The notes: generated by a model not told the origin, from the sequence alone. A DNA stretch of 64,000 bases from Flavobacterium subsaxonicum WB 4.1-42 = DSM 21790 (GCF_000422725.1 NZ_AUGP01000018.1:1-64000), one strand, 5' to 3'. Positions 44,007-53,060 are shown, counted from the first letter of the stretch. Made by a program: numbers and translations.

Positions 44007-45020
44007 ATGAAACATTTTATACTTTACCTGTTATTGTGCTTCATATTAGGTTGTTCTAATAAAAAAGAAGAAAAAAAAGAAAATACGATCGGGAGTTCTT
44101 TATTAGGAAGTGAAATAGTTAAGGACACTGTCCTTAATGCAGATAACTATTCTACAGAGGCTTTAAAAATTTTGGAAGAACATAAGAAAAATTTGAAAAC
44201 ACTTTTACCTCAAATGATCTTAGCTGAAGTCGAAATTTATAAAAAAACTTTAGATCAAATTGAGAAAAAACCTGCCAAAAGTTACACTTTGGAAGAAACT
44301 AATTTTTTAATAAATCTGGAGCGTCACGGAGCAGGTATCAGCATATTAAATAAAGAAGTGGAATTGAATCAAATTTATTTCCAGTTATTCAATGAATTAT
44401 CGCTATTGAATGAAAAATATAAAAATATTCTAACTCAACAGGAATTCACAGATTTTTATGATGCAGGGCCAATTGTTTTGGCGGAAGAAGTGATGATAAA
44501 GGTTGACGAATTAGTGAAAGATGAAAAGATAAGGATTGTTACAGAAGAAAGAAAAGAGAATATTGATATGGCTTTATCTTTCGTTGCAGTAATACCTGGA
44601 GCATCTAGTTGCAAAGGAATAGTTGGAGGATTAACGCAGGCAGCTAAGATTTATAGAAGAGGCGTTGATTTACCCAAATCGGCAACTCTTTTATCAAAAA
44701 TACCTTTGAAAATAATGAATGCTAAGATTGCCAATTTTGTTTCTATAACCTTTAAAAATGATAAAATAAGGTCTAAAACTGCAAATGTATTAGGTTATGG
44801 CTCAATGGGAATTGGTAAAACAGCTTTTGTTGTAGACAAAGTTTCTTCATACTTACCTCCCGATCAGGCAGGAGAAATGTTTAAGGTTTTAGAGAATAAA
44901 ATTAATGGAAGAATTGGTGATTTTTCAGATGGTATTCTAGCGGTTCACTTGCAAAGAGTCCGAGATATTATAAAAATCAATAAGGCACTTATTTCTGATA
45001 GTATGGACAAAAAGGTCTAA
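44007..45020 (+). CDS. Lipoprotein, 337 residues, unknown function
   Basis: The signal MKHFILYLLLCFILGCSNKKE has lipobox ILGC (C16). The body is strongly helical (LEEHKKNLKTLLPQMILAEVEIYKKTLDQIE in outline), then a more hydrophobic stretch from about 180 (IDMALSFVAVIPGASS, GIVGGLTQAAKIY) that may touch a membrane. No known family. Paired with the preceding lipoprotein gene at a 2-base spacing, so the two products probably act together. Confidence 0.72.
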   Translation: MKHFILYLLLCFILGCSNKKEEKKENTIGSSLLGSEIVKDTVLNADNYSTEALKILEEHKKNLKTLLPQMILAEVEIYKKTLDQIEKKPAKSYTLEETNFLINLERHGAGISILNKEVELNQIYFQLFNELSLLNEKYKNILTQQEFTDFYDAGPIVLAEEVMIKVDELVKDEKIRIVTEERKENIDMALSFVAVIPGASSCKGIVGGLTQAAKIYRRGVDLPKSATLLSKIPLKIMNAKIANFVSITFKNDKIRSKTANVLGYGSMGIGKTAFVVDKVSSYLPPDQAGEMFKVLENKINGRIGDFSDGILAVHLQRVRDIIKINKALISDSMDKKV

Positions 45021-45358
45021 TAAAAAATGATTATCCAATAGACTAAATCAACAGTGAGATTTTGACTGTGCTTTTCTGCGCAGTGATTAACAAAAAATAT
45101 TTTGAGTGCAATATTTGAGTGATTGAAGATGACTACAATATTCTACCATGATCAAAATACCTTTCAAGGTGCTATAACATAATATATTTTTAAATGGGGA
45201 ACACAATCGACTTCCATGGATTTGCCAGTGAGTCAAAGTAGTGCCCCCTACTATCTTGAATAGCTGGAAATCTAGGAGCCTTATTAACTTTTTTACTCCG
45301 TTTAATGAAGGTAATTTACTTACAAAAAGAACGGCAGTTACACTAAAATTCTCTATTT
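45021..45358. other. Intergenic region with no gene seen
   Basis: About 340 A/T-rich bases between the second lipoprotein gene and the DUF262 gene. There is a weak CAGT...ACTG hairpin near 45051-45068, but no T run, no clear promoter box and no coding-like frame. Confidence 0.4.
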
Positions 45359-47923
45359 ATGAATAGTATACATAAGCCCATATATAGCCTTCGAGAAATA
45401 TCACAGTGGACAATAAATAAATCTGTTTCACTGCCGAATATACAACGAGGTTTCGTTTGGAAACCTTCCCAGATAGAAAACTTATGGGACTCAATATTGA
45501 GAGGGTATCCTTTAGGAGCTTTTGTTTTTTCTGTAAATGGTGATAAAGCTTTAGAACTATTAGATGGGCAACAGCGTTCCACAGCTATATGTTTGGGATT
45601 TGGCAATGAAACTTTTCGTCATTCAATTAAATCATTTAGCGTGTTTATTGATTTGATTGAACCCGATTATGATGATGAAAGGAAGTTTATTGTACGCGTA
45701 ATTACTCGATCTCATCCTTGGGGCTATAGTAAGAATGATAATTCAAAAACTTTGAGCGTAGAGGCGATAAGGAATGCAATGAATAAAAATTACGGAGATT
45801 CAGACCCTCTCGTATCAGATTTGGACGATTTTTTTCCCGCAGACGCAAAATTTCCCTTACCACTACCTATTTTTATTACAGCCGCAATAAATAATCGAGA
45901 TACTAGCGAACTGATAAGTGATATTCTTAACTGGAAACATTTTGAAAAAGTTAAATCTAATTGGAACAGTATAAATAATTTAGATGATACACAGGTTCTT
46001 CAATATGTTGTAACTAATCTTACTCGTATTTATGTTATAGTAAAGAAAAGTCTCGGAAATCAAAAAGTACCAGCTTTATACCTGGATTTAAATGATCAAA
46101 CAAACAATAATATTACACATTCCAATGAAGAAATAGCTGATGAAATTGAAACAATGTTTGTTCGATTGAATGCTGGTGGTACACCCTTGACGGGAGAAGA
46201 ATTAAACTATTCAATATTAAAAGCACATATTTCTCCTAGTACGCAAGAAAAGATAGAAGAAGCCTGTAAATTACTCTTTAAACCTTCCAGATTTATTACT
46301 ATAGCATACAGACTTTATCAGCATGAGGATAAAGTAAAAGGAAGAGGAGATGCCCTTACAATGCGCATAAAGCCTAAACAATTTCAGAGAAACATTATAG
46401 GTGAAAAAAACGCAAAAGAGTTTGAAGACTTTCTTGTTCAGATAATAGGGCAAAAAAAATATAACAGGGAATCATTAATTGATTATTTAAAGAGCGTACT
46501 AGCATACTCTAATAAACAAACATATGCATTACCTTATTTATTATATAATAAATTGTCTGATGTAGCCCCGGAGCTGATATTTCTTCTATTATATAGGATT
46601 AAAAATAAGGGCGATATATTTATTTCAGGAGATAAAATTCATCGAAAGGCGTTGGGAATGCTATGCCTTATGTTATGGACAGGAAGGGGAATCAACAACA
46701 AGGATCATTCTAAATTACTCCAAAACATATGGTCACTAGCTGAATCAGAGTCTCAAATCGATTTTTGGTCATCAAAGACTATGGAAAGAGGACGAATAGA
46801 TGATAATCTTTTAAAAACTCAACCTTTAGATGGTGAGGAGGGCATAAGGAAAATCAAAAGTTATAAAATTACTGAAGATTTTAATATTATAAAAAAGTAT
46901 AATAATACTCCGTATGAACATTTTATATGGAAAGCTTTATTTAATAAAGATTTACTGCTTTATAGTCAAAGATCTTTTTTAGAAAATTTTTTTAAAACAG
47001 CCCAATATCAGCTTGATGACACAAATTTACCCTTTGATTGGGATCATATATCTGCTTTAAATCTAATAAAAAGAAAACAGTATATACCCGAAGCTTTAAA
47101 GAATTGCTATCAAATGATAGGTAATTTTAGGGCATGGCCATATGCATTAAATCGCATGGATAGCGATAATACGCCTGCAAGAAAATTGCGACCATTAGAC
47201 AAAGGGTATCATTCAGAAAAAGAAATATTACATGAAAAACATAAATGGATAAGCTTCATAGAAAGACATCAAACAGTGATTAATCACATAGATCAATTAG
47301 ATGATAAGTTATTAGAATGGTCGTTTTGTGAAAAAGAGTGGAATAAGTGCGAGATTGATAATATAAAATTAGATTGGAGGAAAATAGTAAAGCTTATAAT
47401 GTCTAGGAATTTAAATATATTGGAACACTGGTACGCAGAACACTTCATAGAAGAACTTATCCCATCAGATAATTTGAGCATAGAAACTATGCTAAATAAA
47501 CAACGTTGGAGAACGTTATCGAAAGATAACTATAAGCCTGTTAATGATATTTTTAATATGGAAGATGATGTGAACTGGTTGAGTTCTTCAATTGCTATAG
47601 GGACAAATAAAATTAATTTTTACTTATATTTTACCAGAAGCAATAATCCATTTAATTTACTTAAAGAAAAGGAAATAAAATTTGGAATCTATGATGGAAA
47701 AAATACGGTTATTAAATTAGCCAAAGGAGCACAGAACTATCTAAATAAGGAACATATTTGGGTAGAAAATAATTTTACGTTATTGTCAAATAGTATTAAA
47801 TCTTACCAAATCTTAGGATTAGAGATTAAGGAATGGTTACAGAAATTATCGTTCCCAAATGATATAGAAAGTGAGCTGCTCCAATTTTTACACTCATGCT
47901 TTAGTTCTAAAATTAAAAGCTAG
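45359..47923 (+). CDS. DUF262/GmrSD-like protein with degenerate HNH
   Basis: An 854-residue protein. The N-terminal DUF262 (ParB/GmrS-like) domain spans about 5-290: LPNIQRGFVWKPSQIENLWDSILRGYPLG and the nucleotide-binding signature LLDGQQRSTA (about residue 64), then FVRLNAGGTPLTGEELNYS. A central helical region follows. At about 555-610, FDWDHISALN ... MIGNFRAWPYALNRM resembles a DUF1524-type HNH (D-H and N). The order nucleotide sensor plus HNH in one chain is that of GmrSD-type restriction enzymes for modified DNA, and a similar role is inferred. The 200 C-terminal residues are unassigned. Last gene of the island. Confidence 0.82.
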   Translation: MNSIHKPIYSLREISQWTINKSVSLPNIQRGFVWKPSQIENLWDSILRGYPLGAFVFSVNGDKALELLDGQQRSTAICLGFGNETFRHSIKSFSVFIDLIEPDYDDERKFIVRVITRSHPWGYSKNDNSKTLSVEAIRNAMNKNYGDSDPLVSDLDDFFPADAKFPLPLPIFITAAINNRDTSELISDILNWKHFEKVKSNWNSINNLDDTQVLQYVVTNLTRIYVIVKKSLGNQKVPALYLDLNDQTNNNITHSNEEIADEIETMFVRLNAGGTPLTGEELNYSILKAHISPSTQEKIEEACKLLFKPSRFITIAYRLYQHEDKVKGRGDALTMRIKPKQFQRNIIGEKNAKEFEDFLVQIIGQKKYNRESLIDYLKSVLAYSNKQTYALPYLLYNKLSDVAPELIFLLLYRIKNKGDIFISGDKIHRKALGMLCLMLWTGRGINNKDHSKLLQNIWSLAESESQIDFWSSKTMERGRIDDNLLKTQPLDGEEGIRKIKSYKITEDFNIIKKYNNTPYEHFIWKALFNKDLLLYSQRSFLENFFKTAQYQLDDTNLPFDWDHISALNLIKRKQYIPEALKNCYQMIGNFRAWPYALNRMDSDNTPARKLRPLDKGYHSEKEILHEKHKWISFIERHQTVINHIDQLDDKLLEWSFCEKEWNKCEIDNIKLDWRKIVKLIMSRNLNILEHWYAEHFIEELIPSDNLSIETMLNKQRWRTLSKDNYKPVNDIFNMEDDVNWLSSSIAIGTNKINFYLYFTRSNNPFNLLKEKEIKFGIYDGKNTVIKLAKGAQNYLNKEHIWVENNFTLLSNSIKSYQILGLEIKEWLQKLSFPNDIESELLQFLHSCFSSKIKS

Positions 47924-48136
47924 GACAGTTGCATTATTTTTTAAAAAAAACTTTTTGTTAAGTAGTTTAAATTATATTTGTATTATTGATGCAGTGTATT
48001 AGTCGATATAGGGCATTCATTTTTTGTGAAGCAGGAATGCTTTATATGGATAGAAAAGACATTTTGTGGCAATTTCATGGCAGTAATGCTTTTTGAGATT
48101 CTAAATACATAGGAAAGACAAGGGGTTAGCATATCA
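47924..48136. other. Right end of the island with one TGTGGCAA site
   Basis: The stretch from the DUF262 stop to attR holds a TATATTTG box (47973-47980, poor -33) and one copy of the repeat TGTGGCAA (48065-48072) that also flanks attL. I see no gene. It is probably the right arm of the attachment site. Confidence 0.5.
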
Positions 48137-48161
48137 GTTCGAATCCCTCATCGCCCACCAC
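48137..48161 (+). repeat. Right attachment site (attR)
   Basis: An exact 25-bp copy of the tRNA-Val 3' end including CCA (see 18641-18665). It marks the right boundary of the island and carries no complete tRNA. Confidence 0.92.
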
Positions 48162-48165
48162 TTAC

Positions 48166-48197
48166 AAACTCTTCAGTTTTTACTGAAGAGTTTTTTG
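48166..48197 (+). terminator. Original tRNA-Val terminator, now separated from its gene
   Basis: A 12-bp perfect stem (AAACTCTTCAGT / ACTGAAGAGTTT) with a TTTT loop and a T run starts 5 bases after attR. Before integration it would have stood directly behind tRNA-Val. Confidence 0.85.
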
Positions 48198-48302
48198 TTT
48201 TTATATACTTTTTATCCGACTCTTTTTTGATTGGTTAAATCGGTAGATTTCCTGTTTTTAGCCCTTAATATTTCACTTTTGGACTTTGTTTTCGAGCAAT
48301 TT

Positions 48303-48310
48303 TGTGGCAA
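48303..48310 (+). repeat. TGTGGCAA motif beyond attR
   Basis: Another copy of the putative integrase-arm motif lies 142 bases outside the present right boundary (TTTTGTGGCAATTTT, as at 48062-48075). It may be left from an earlier or tandem element, or be chance. Confidence 0.35.
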
Positions 48311-48362
48311 TTTTATGCAGCTAAAAAAAATCGCGACAGAACACCCTAAAAAAGTAGCCGCA

Positions 48363-48953
48363 ATGGATGATATTTTCGAAATTTATAAACAGGCAATTTT
48401 AAGGCTCTGCCCAAATTGTACCAACGCAGAATGGCATTACTTAAAAAGTGGCTTAACCGTTAAGCATTATAAAGCGCGTGAGCTTTTTATCGAGTGGGGT
48501 AAAAATGGCCACCAGCTTGGCTATATTGCAAGCGGACTGGTTAGGGCGTATTATGTAAACGATAAGGGCGTAGAGGTCTCGGTTATGTTTGCTATGGAAG
48601 GCGGATATGCTACCGATTATCCTTCTTTACTAGCCGAAACACCCAGCCGGTACAATTTTGAGTGCCTTGGGCCAACCACTATTGTAATGCTGTCTTACGG
48701 GCACATGCAGGCCGGCTACCGGCAGTTTGCAGGTTTAGAGCGCTACGGCAGGCTAATTGCCGAAGAGGTCTTAAAAATGCTGCAAAAACGCGTACAGAGC
48801 TTTCAATTTGAAACCGCCGAAGAACGTTACCTAAACTTTATAGCCCAAAACCCGGCACTGTTTAACCGTATTTCGCTTACCCACCTGGCATCCTTTCTGG
48901 GTATAGAGCGGCCTTCGTTAAGCCGTATTCGCAGTAAAATTTCCCGCGGTTAA
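48363..48953 (+). CDS. Crp/Fnr-family transcriptional regulator
   Basis: A 196-residue regulator. A cyclic-nucleotide-binding-like beta-roll spans about 25-135 (ELFIEWGKNGHQLGYIASGLVRAYYVNDKG, VSVMFAMEGGYATDY), then a dimer helix and a winged HTH (ISLTHLASFLGIERPSLSRIRSKI). No Cys cluster, so not an iron-sulfur Fnr. ATG 48363 (MDDIFEIYKQAI) fits family length; the frame runs back to 48231, but that part contains unlike sequence and a TGTGGCAA repeat. A perfect palindrome (TGTAAC-N4-GTTACA) lies just behind the gene, before a methyltransferase-like gene that is its probable target. Confidence 0.88.
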   Translation: MDDIFEIYKQAILRLCPNCTNAEWHYLKSGLTVKHYKARELFIEWGKNGHQLGYIASGLVRAYYVNDKGVEVSVMFAMEGGYATDYPSLLAETPSRYNFECLGPTTIVMLSYGHMQAGYRQFAGLERYGRLIAEEVLKMLQKRVQSFQFETAEERYLNFIAQNPALFNRISLTHLASFLGIERPSLSRIRSKISRG

Positions 48954-48959
48954 CTGCTT

Positions 48960-48975
48960 TGTAACATTTGTTACA
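48960..48975. promoter_or_regulatory. Palindromic operator for a Crp/Fnr-type regulator
   Basis: TGTAACATTTGTTACA has perfect 6-bp arms around a 4-base spacer, the geometry of Crp/Fnr boxes. It lies 6 bases after the regulator's stop and 46 before the next ATG. Confidence 0.6.
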
Positions 48976-49021
48976 GGCTGGCCCCAGGTAAGTATACGAC
49001 CTTTGCCTAAAAACAAAGATC

Positions 49022-49642
49022 ATGAAAACAACGGTTAACGCGGTTATCAACCTGCATAAAATTTTAGTGTCGCCCATAGTGCTGTGCCTAATGTGGTACT
49101 ACGATAACTGGAGCCCGGCTGCATTTTTGTACCTTGGGCTGCATGGCACCTACACTTTGCTGTGGCTTATAAAACAAAACCTGTACCCAGATAAACGTTT
49201 CGAACAGCAATTGCCCCTAAAGGTTGGACTGCTAACGCCCTTTTTGCCCCTGGCGGGTTACTACCTGGCGCCGTACCTGCTTATATCGCAACATACCATT
49301 GTGCCCGCATGGGTGTATGCCGTGGCGCTACTTGTTTATACGTTAGGTATCTTTTTGCACTATGTAAGCGATGCCCAAAAGCATTACACCTTAAATCTTA
49401 AAAAGGGCCTTATTAAAGATGGCTTGTTCAGGTATACCCGTAACCCTAACTATTTGGGCGAAATACTAATATACGGTGCCTTTGCACTGGTATCCTGGCA
49501 TTGGCAACCCTTGTTAATACTGGGAAGCTGGGTGGTGTACTTTTTTGTGAATATGACTAAAAAAGACCGCTCTATGGCACGCCATGAGGGTTTTGCGGCG
49601 TATCGTAAAAAAACGGGCAAATTACTGCCTAAGCTGTTTTAA
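49022..49642 (+). CDS. Membrane methyltransferase-like protein (isoprenylcysteine carboxyl methyltransferase/DUF1295 type)
   Basis: A 206-residue protein with about five hydrophobic helices (roughly 10-30, 35-52, 67-88, 95-112, 150-175). The C-terminal half has the family signature: GLIKDGLFRYTRNPNYLGEILIYGAFAL, then the cytoplasmic end KKDRSMARHEGFAAYRKKTG. Related proteins methylate lipids or isoprenylated groups, or reduce steroids; the substrate here is unknown. Its promoter region holds a Crp/Fnr-type palindrome and the regulator gene lies directly upstream, so it is probably its main target. Confidence 0.82.
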   Translation: MKTTVNAVINLHKILVSPIVLCLMWYYDNWSPAAFLYLGLHGTYTLLWLIKQNLYPDKRFEQQLPLKVGLLTPFLPLAGYYLAPYLLISQHTIVPAWVYAVALLVYTLGIFLHYVSDAQKHYTLNLKKGLIKDGLFRYTRNPNYLGEILIYGAFALVSWHWQPLLILGSWVVYFFVNMTKKDRSMARHEGFAAYRKKTGKLLPKLF

Positions 49643-49754
49643 GTTGTAAACTCAGGTGAAACTAAAAGGGGAAGGCAATTTTTTCGGAATCGGGATATAC
49701 TATAGCATCACGTAACCTTCAGGCAACTTTAGGGCTTATTCTTACTCCACATGA

Positions 49755-50975
49755 CTATTTCTTCAGCAGCTCATTTAGTTTTTTACGGGTATCGGCCACT
49801 TCGGCAAGGGTAAGGGCTTTTTTGTACAGTTCTATGGCTTTAACCTTATTGCCTTTTTCTTTATAAAGGTCGCCTAAAGAGTCGTAAACGTTGCTGTTTT
49901 CCGGGTAGTTAACGGTATTCATTTTAAAAAGGTATTCGGCTTCGGTATAATGCTTCATGCCCATTGCCTGGTAACCTAAAGAATTTGCCATGCCATCGGG
50001 CACCATTACTTTATAGCCCAGGTGTTTGCCCATTTGCTCATAATGCTTTTCTATGCGTTTTACTACTGCCATATCCAGTTTAGAAAAATCATCAGGGGTT
50101 AACTTCAGTCGGTAAAAATCAAAAATAAAGCGCAGGGCATCATATTGCGCTATAAGCGGAACGGAACCATGATCGTCATCATTATAATATTTGTAGTTGT
50201 ATTTTCCACCTTTTAGTCCCCTTGCTTTTAAAACATCATTAAGCTCTACTATAGCCCTTATGTGCATGGTGTTTGGCGTGGTGTCTTTAGCTACATTGTT
50301 TATATCCATACCCTCGGGCTGGGTGTTGGCTGCCGCCAGATAAAGCGCCCTGCCGGTAAAATCCTGTTTAGCCAGTGCTTCCCTCGTTTGGTTTAAAAGC
50401 TTTTTATCATCCCAAAACATGCTGGGGTCTATGGCAATGTAGGCGTTAAATAGTTGGGTGTGGTGTATTAGCGTATTAACCACCATTAGCCCGCCAAGCG
50501 AATGCCCCACCAAAACGCGGTAAGGCGTAGTTGGGTAGGTAGCATCAATATAAGGCATCAGTTCTTTTTCTATAAAAGCGGTAAAATTCTCGCCACCACC
50601 AGAAACCTTTGCCATTTCGGGCGACATAAACTTCGCGTTGCCATTGTGGGTAGGGGTAAGGTCGCGTGTGCGGTTGGTGTTTGTTATGCCTATAATAATC
50701 ATTTCGGGGCACAGCGAGTTGCCATTTACCGCGCTTAGCTGGTGCACCATACCGCCAACCGAATAAAAATGGGCATCGCCATCGAGCAGGTAAATAACCG
50801 GGTAGCGTTGCCCGGCTTTAGCACCATTGGGTACGTGCACCCATATTTTGCGCTGCTCATTCAATATTTTAGAGTTAATACTGTCTATAGTGCCAATTAT
50901 AATTTTATTATCGTGCTGCGCCACGCATAGTGCAGAGCAAAAGAATATAAAAACGAGTGTAAAAATAGGTTTCAT
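49755..50975 (-). CDS. Secreted esterase with C-terminal TPR
   Basis: A 406-residue protein with signal peptide MKPIFTLVFIFFCSALCVAQ. An alpha/beta-hydrolase of the putative-esterase (IroE/Fes-like) type spans about 25-300: YPVIYLLDGDAHF, nucleophile elbow GHSLGG (Ser near 159), IDPSMFWDD and the catalytic His in DDDHGSVP. Residues about 330-405 form TPR-like helices (YTEAEYLFKMNTVNYPENSNVYDSLGDLYKEKGN). Periplasmic or outer-membrane esterases of this kind act on siderophores or acylated substrates; the substrate is not readable. Single gene on the minus strand. Confidence 0.88.
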   Translation of the reverse strand: MKPIFTLVFIFFCSALCVAQHDNKIIIGTIDSINSKILNEQRKIWVHVPNGAKAGQRYPVIYLLDGDAHFYSVGGMVHQLSAVNGNSLCPEMIIIGITNTNRTRDLTPTHNGNAKFMSPEMAKVSGGGENFTAFIEKELMPYIDATYPTTPYRVLVGHSLGGLMVVNTLIHHTQLFNAYIAIDPSMFWDDKKLLNQTREALAKQDFTGRALYLAAANTQPEGMDINNVAKDTTPNTMHIRAIVELNDVLKARGLKGGKYNYKYYNDDDHGSVPLIAQYDALRFIFDFYRLKLTPDDFSKLDMAVVKRIEKHYEQMGKHLGYKVMVPDGMANSLGYQAMGMKHYTEAEYLFKMNTVNYPENSNVYDSLGDLYKEKGNKVKAIELYKKALTLAEVADTRKKLNELLKK

Positions 50976-51182
50976 TGCGTTGAGGTGGTTTGGTGTAGTT
51001 ATCCGGATAAATATAAGGCAAAATAGTATCTGATGCTGAGGTATGATCTGTACTAATTAATTAGTGTTTTCTTAAATCAAAATTGATTCAAAAACCAAAT
51101 TTTACTGCAATTTGTATGCTTTTTTAACAATTAAGGTAGGGAAATTAAGTTGTTGCTTGTTTAGTTAAAAAACCAACCACTT

Positions 51183-53036
51183 ATGAAGAAAACATTACTT
51201 TTTGCCTCGTTGCTGGCGGCAATGGCACTATCTGCTCAGGATTATCAATGGCAATGGGCCAAACGCGGTGGCGGCGTAAAGCTGTCGCCAAACGAAACCA
51301 GTATAACTTATAACTTTGATAGCGAGCAAATACTAGACATTGCTGTAGACAGCCAGAACAATTACTACTATCTGGCATTTATGACAGAGCAAAGCACAGA
51401 GTATCAAAACATACCGGTAACGGTATACAATTCGATTCCGCAAGCCACAGGCTCTACCGATATTGTTGTGTTTTCTACCGATTGCGAGGGTACCTTTAGA
51501 TGGCTACAGGTTATAGGTGGCGGCAGTACAGACTATGCTTATAAAATACAATTAGACAACAATGGCGGCTTGTATATTGGTGCCAATGTTCTTAACCTGT
51601 CTAATTTTGGGCCGGAATACCTTCCGCCGCATTTTAGCGCCGATGATGCCCAGCCACTTTTAGACCCCAATGACGCGCAGCCACAAGAGGGATTTAAAAC
51701 AGTGGCCCTGCTAAAATACAATACCAGCGATGGTGAGCTGGCATGGCGTGTAATGCCACAGGGCAACGTTACAAGCACGTTAAGGTTTGGTAGCATAAAT
51801 CAGGTAGCGGTAGATTCAGATGGTACCGTACACACCCTTATAGGCTTTATGGCGGGCACGCACCTTAACGGTGCTATTACAGTGCCGGCAAGCTTTACAA
51901 ACATTTTTAAATATTATATAGTTACCTACAATGCGCAGGGGGTGTACCAGGGCAATGTACCCTTGCCTGTAGAAGGTTACCTACTGGAAAACAATACCGA
52001 GTTTAGGTATGATGAAAGCCTGGACCGCTACTATATTGCGGGCTTTAGGACCAACGGAGATATTTTTATGCTCCAGCCCCTTTCTTTAAACGGAACAGAG
52101 CTGCAGGACCAGGCTTACGTAATGGCTTTTAACGGCTCGGGCACTAACCTTTGGGTTAAAGAAATAACCTCGCCGTCCGAGTTTAAGGATAGCCGCATTT
52201 ACGACCTGAAAATAGACAGCGACTCATCGCTATACCTTACGGGCAAGTACTTTTTAAATGCGCCGTTGGGGGGTGTGGCATTTGGCGACTATAATTTTTC
52301 GACCTTAGTGCAGGGCAATGTGCCCTATGTGCTAAAGCTAAATACATCGGGTGCCGTACAGTGGATGACAACACCGTCGGGCTACACGGTAGATATTTTT
52401 TCAGGATCGCACTACAACTACAGCCTGGTAATAAACGGTAACGAAATTGGGGTGGCCACCCAGGCAACTAACGAAATGTGGGGCAACGTGTCTGTAAACC
52501 TTCCGGCAAACCACAGGCCAGACCCCGGGTTGCTTAGGCTTAACAAAAGCACAGGCGCGGCTATAGACTTTCATCTTATTCCGGGTATTGCAGGTTACGA
52601 TGATGCACTTACAGCCATTACCGCAGATAATGATGGCAATTATATAGCCGGTGGTTATTTTTATTTCGATCTTTTTACCGATGAAGATGATAACGTGCCT
52701 ACCCTTACTAAAGTTCTTGGTGTAAACAATGGTACCGACTTTTTTATAACAAAACTGGCATCGGGCCCCTGCGGCATACCGGCAGCAACCAAAGATATTA
52801 GCTATAATGAGGTAAAGGTTTATCCAAACCCAACTTCAGATATTGTAAACATACAATCAGAAGCAGCATTAAGCAGTTACGAAGTTATAAATATGTTAGG
52901 GCAGGTGCTTTTACAAGGCAGTTTCTACGGGTCGCAAAACACTATTTCTATACAAGGCTTTAATGCCGGCACATACATCATCAATATAAAAACCGCCGAC
53001 AACGCCATTATAACACATAAAATAATTAAAGAATAA
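51183..53036 (+). CDS. T9SS type A sorting domain protein, beta-propeller-like
   Basis: A 617-residue secreted protein. The signal peptide is MKKTLLFASLLAAMALSAQ. The body repeats strand pairs of the SBBP/beta-propeller kind (DIAVDSQNNYYYLAFM, QLDNNGGLYIGANV, LKIDSDSSLYLTGKYF, ITADNDGNYIAGGYF). The last 75 residues are a type A sorting domain (VKVYPNPTSDIVNIQS, YEVINMLGQVLLQG, FNAGTYIINIKT, KIIKE). Exported through the type IX system; the role is probably adhesive or structural. A related protein is encoded at 61618. Confidence 0.88.
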   Translation: MKKTLLFASLLAAMALSAQDYQWQWAKRGGGVKLSPNETSITYNFDSEQILDIAVDSQNNYYYLAFMTEQSTEYQNIPVTVYNSIPQATGSTDIVVFSTDCEGTFRWLQVIGGGSTDYAYKIQLDNNGGLYIGANVLNLSNFGPEYLPPHFSADDAQPLLDPNDAQPQEGFKTVALLKYNTSDGELAWRVMPQGNVTSTLRFGSINQVAVDSDGTVHTLIGFMAGTHLNGAITVPASFTNIFKYYIVTYNAQGVYQGNVPLPVEGYLLENNTEFRYDESLDRYYIAGFRTNGDIFMLQPLSLNGTELQDQAYVMAFNGSGTNLWVKEITSPSEFKDSRIYDLKIDSDSSLYLTGKYFLNAPLGGVAFGDYNFSTLVQGNVPYVLKLNTSGAVQWMTTPSGYTVDIFSGSHYNYSLVINGNEIGVATQATNEMWGNVSVNLPANHRPDPGLLRLNKSTGAAIDFHLIPGIAGYDDALTAITADNDGNYIAGGYFYFDLFTDEDDNVPTLTKVLGVNNGTDFFITKLASGPCGIPAATKDISYNEVKVYPNPTSDIVNIQSEAALSSYEVINMLGQVLLQGSFYGSQNTISIQGFNAGTYIINIKTADNAIITHKIIKE

Positions 53037-53060
53037 CAGAGAGGTATTTAAGCATAAGCT

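Larger units (their letters stand above)
18641..48161 (+). mobile_element. Integrated genomic island in tRNA-Val, about 29.5 kb
   Basis: The island is bounded by two identical 25-bp copies of the tRNA-Val 3' end (18641-18665 and 48137-48161). A tyrosine integrase gene is 270 bases inside the left end, and the interior is more A/T-rich than the flanks. The cargo is mostly nucleases and other defence-type genes: type I restriction-modification, STAND ATPase, YhcG, HNH, PLD, DUF262, and the CHAT/ATP-grasp peptide operon. No transfer, replication, relaxase or structural phage genes are visible, so it looks like a non-self-transmissible integrative element that may be moved by a helper. Confidence 0.9.

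Noticed and set aside
47973..47980. TATATTTG box as a true promoter reading through attR
   Set aside because: The only TTTG upstream is 15 bases away instead of about 19, and no gene follows before the att site and terminator; kept only as a note.
48137..48161. Second tRNA gene at the right end
   Set aside because: Only the 25-base 3' part is present; there is no D-arm, anticodon arm or acceptor 5' strand.
48231..48362. Longer N-terminus for the Crp/Fnr-type regulator
   Set aside because: The additional 44 residues do not resemble the family and overlap a TGTGGCAA repeat; ATG 48363 gives normal length.
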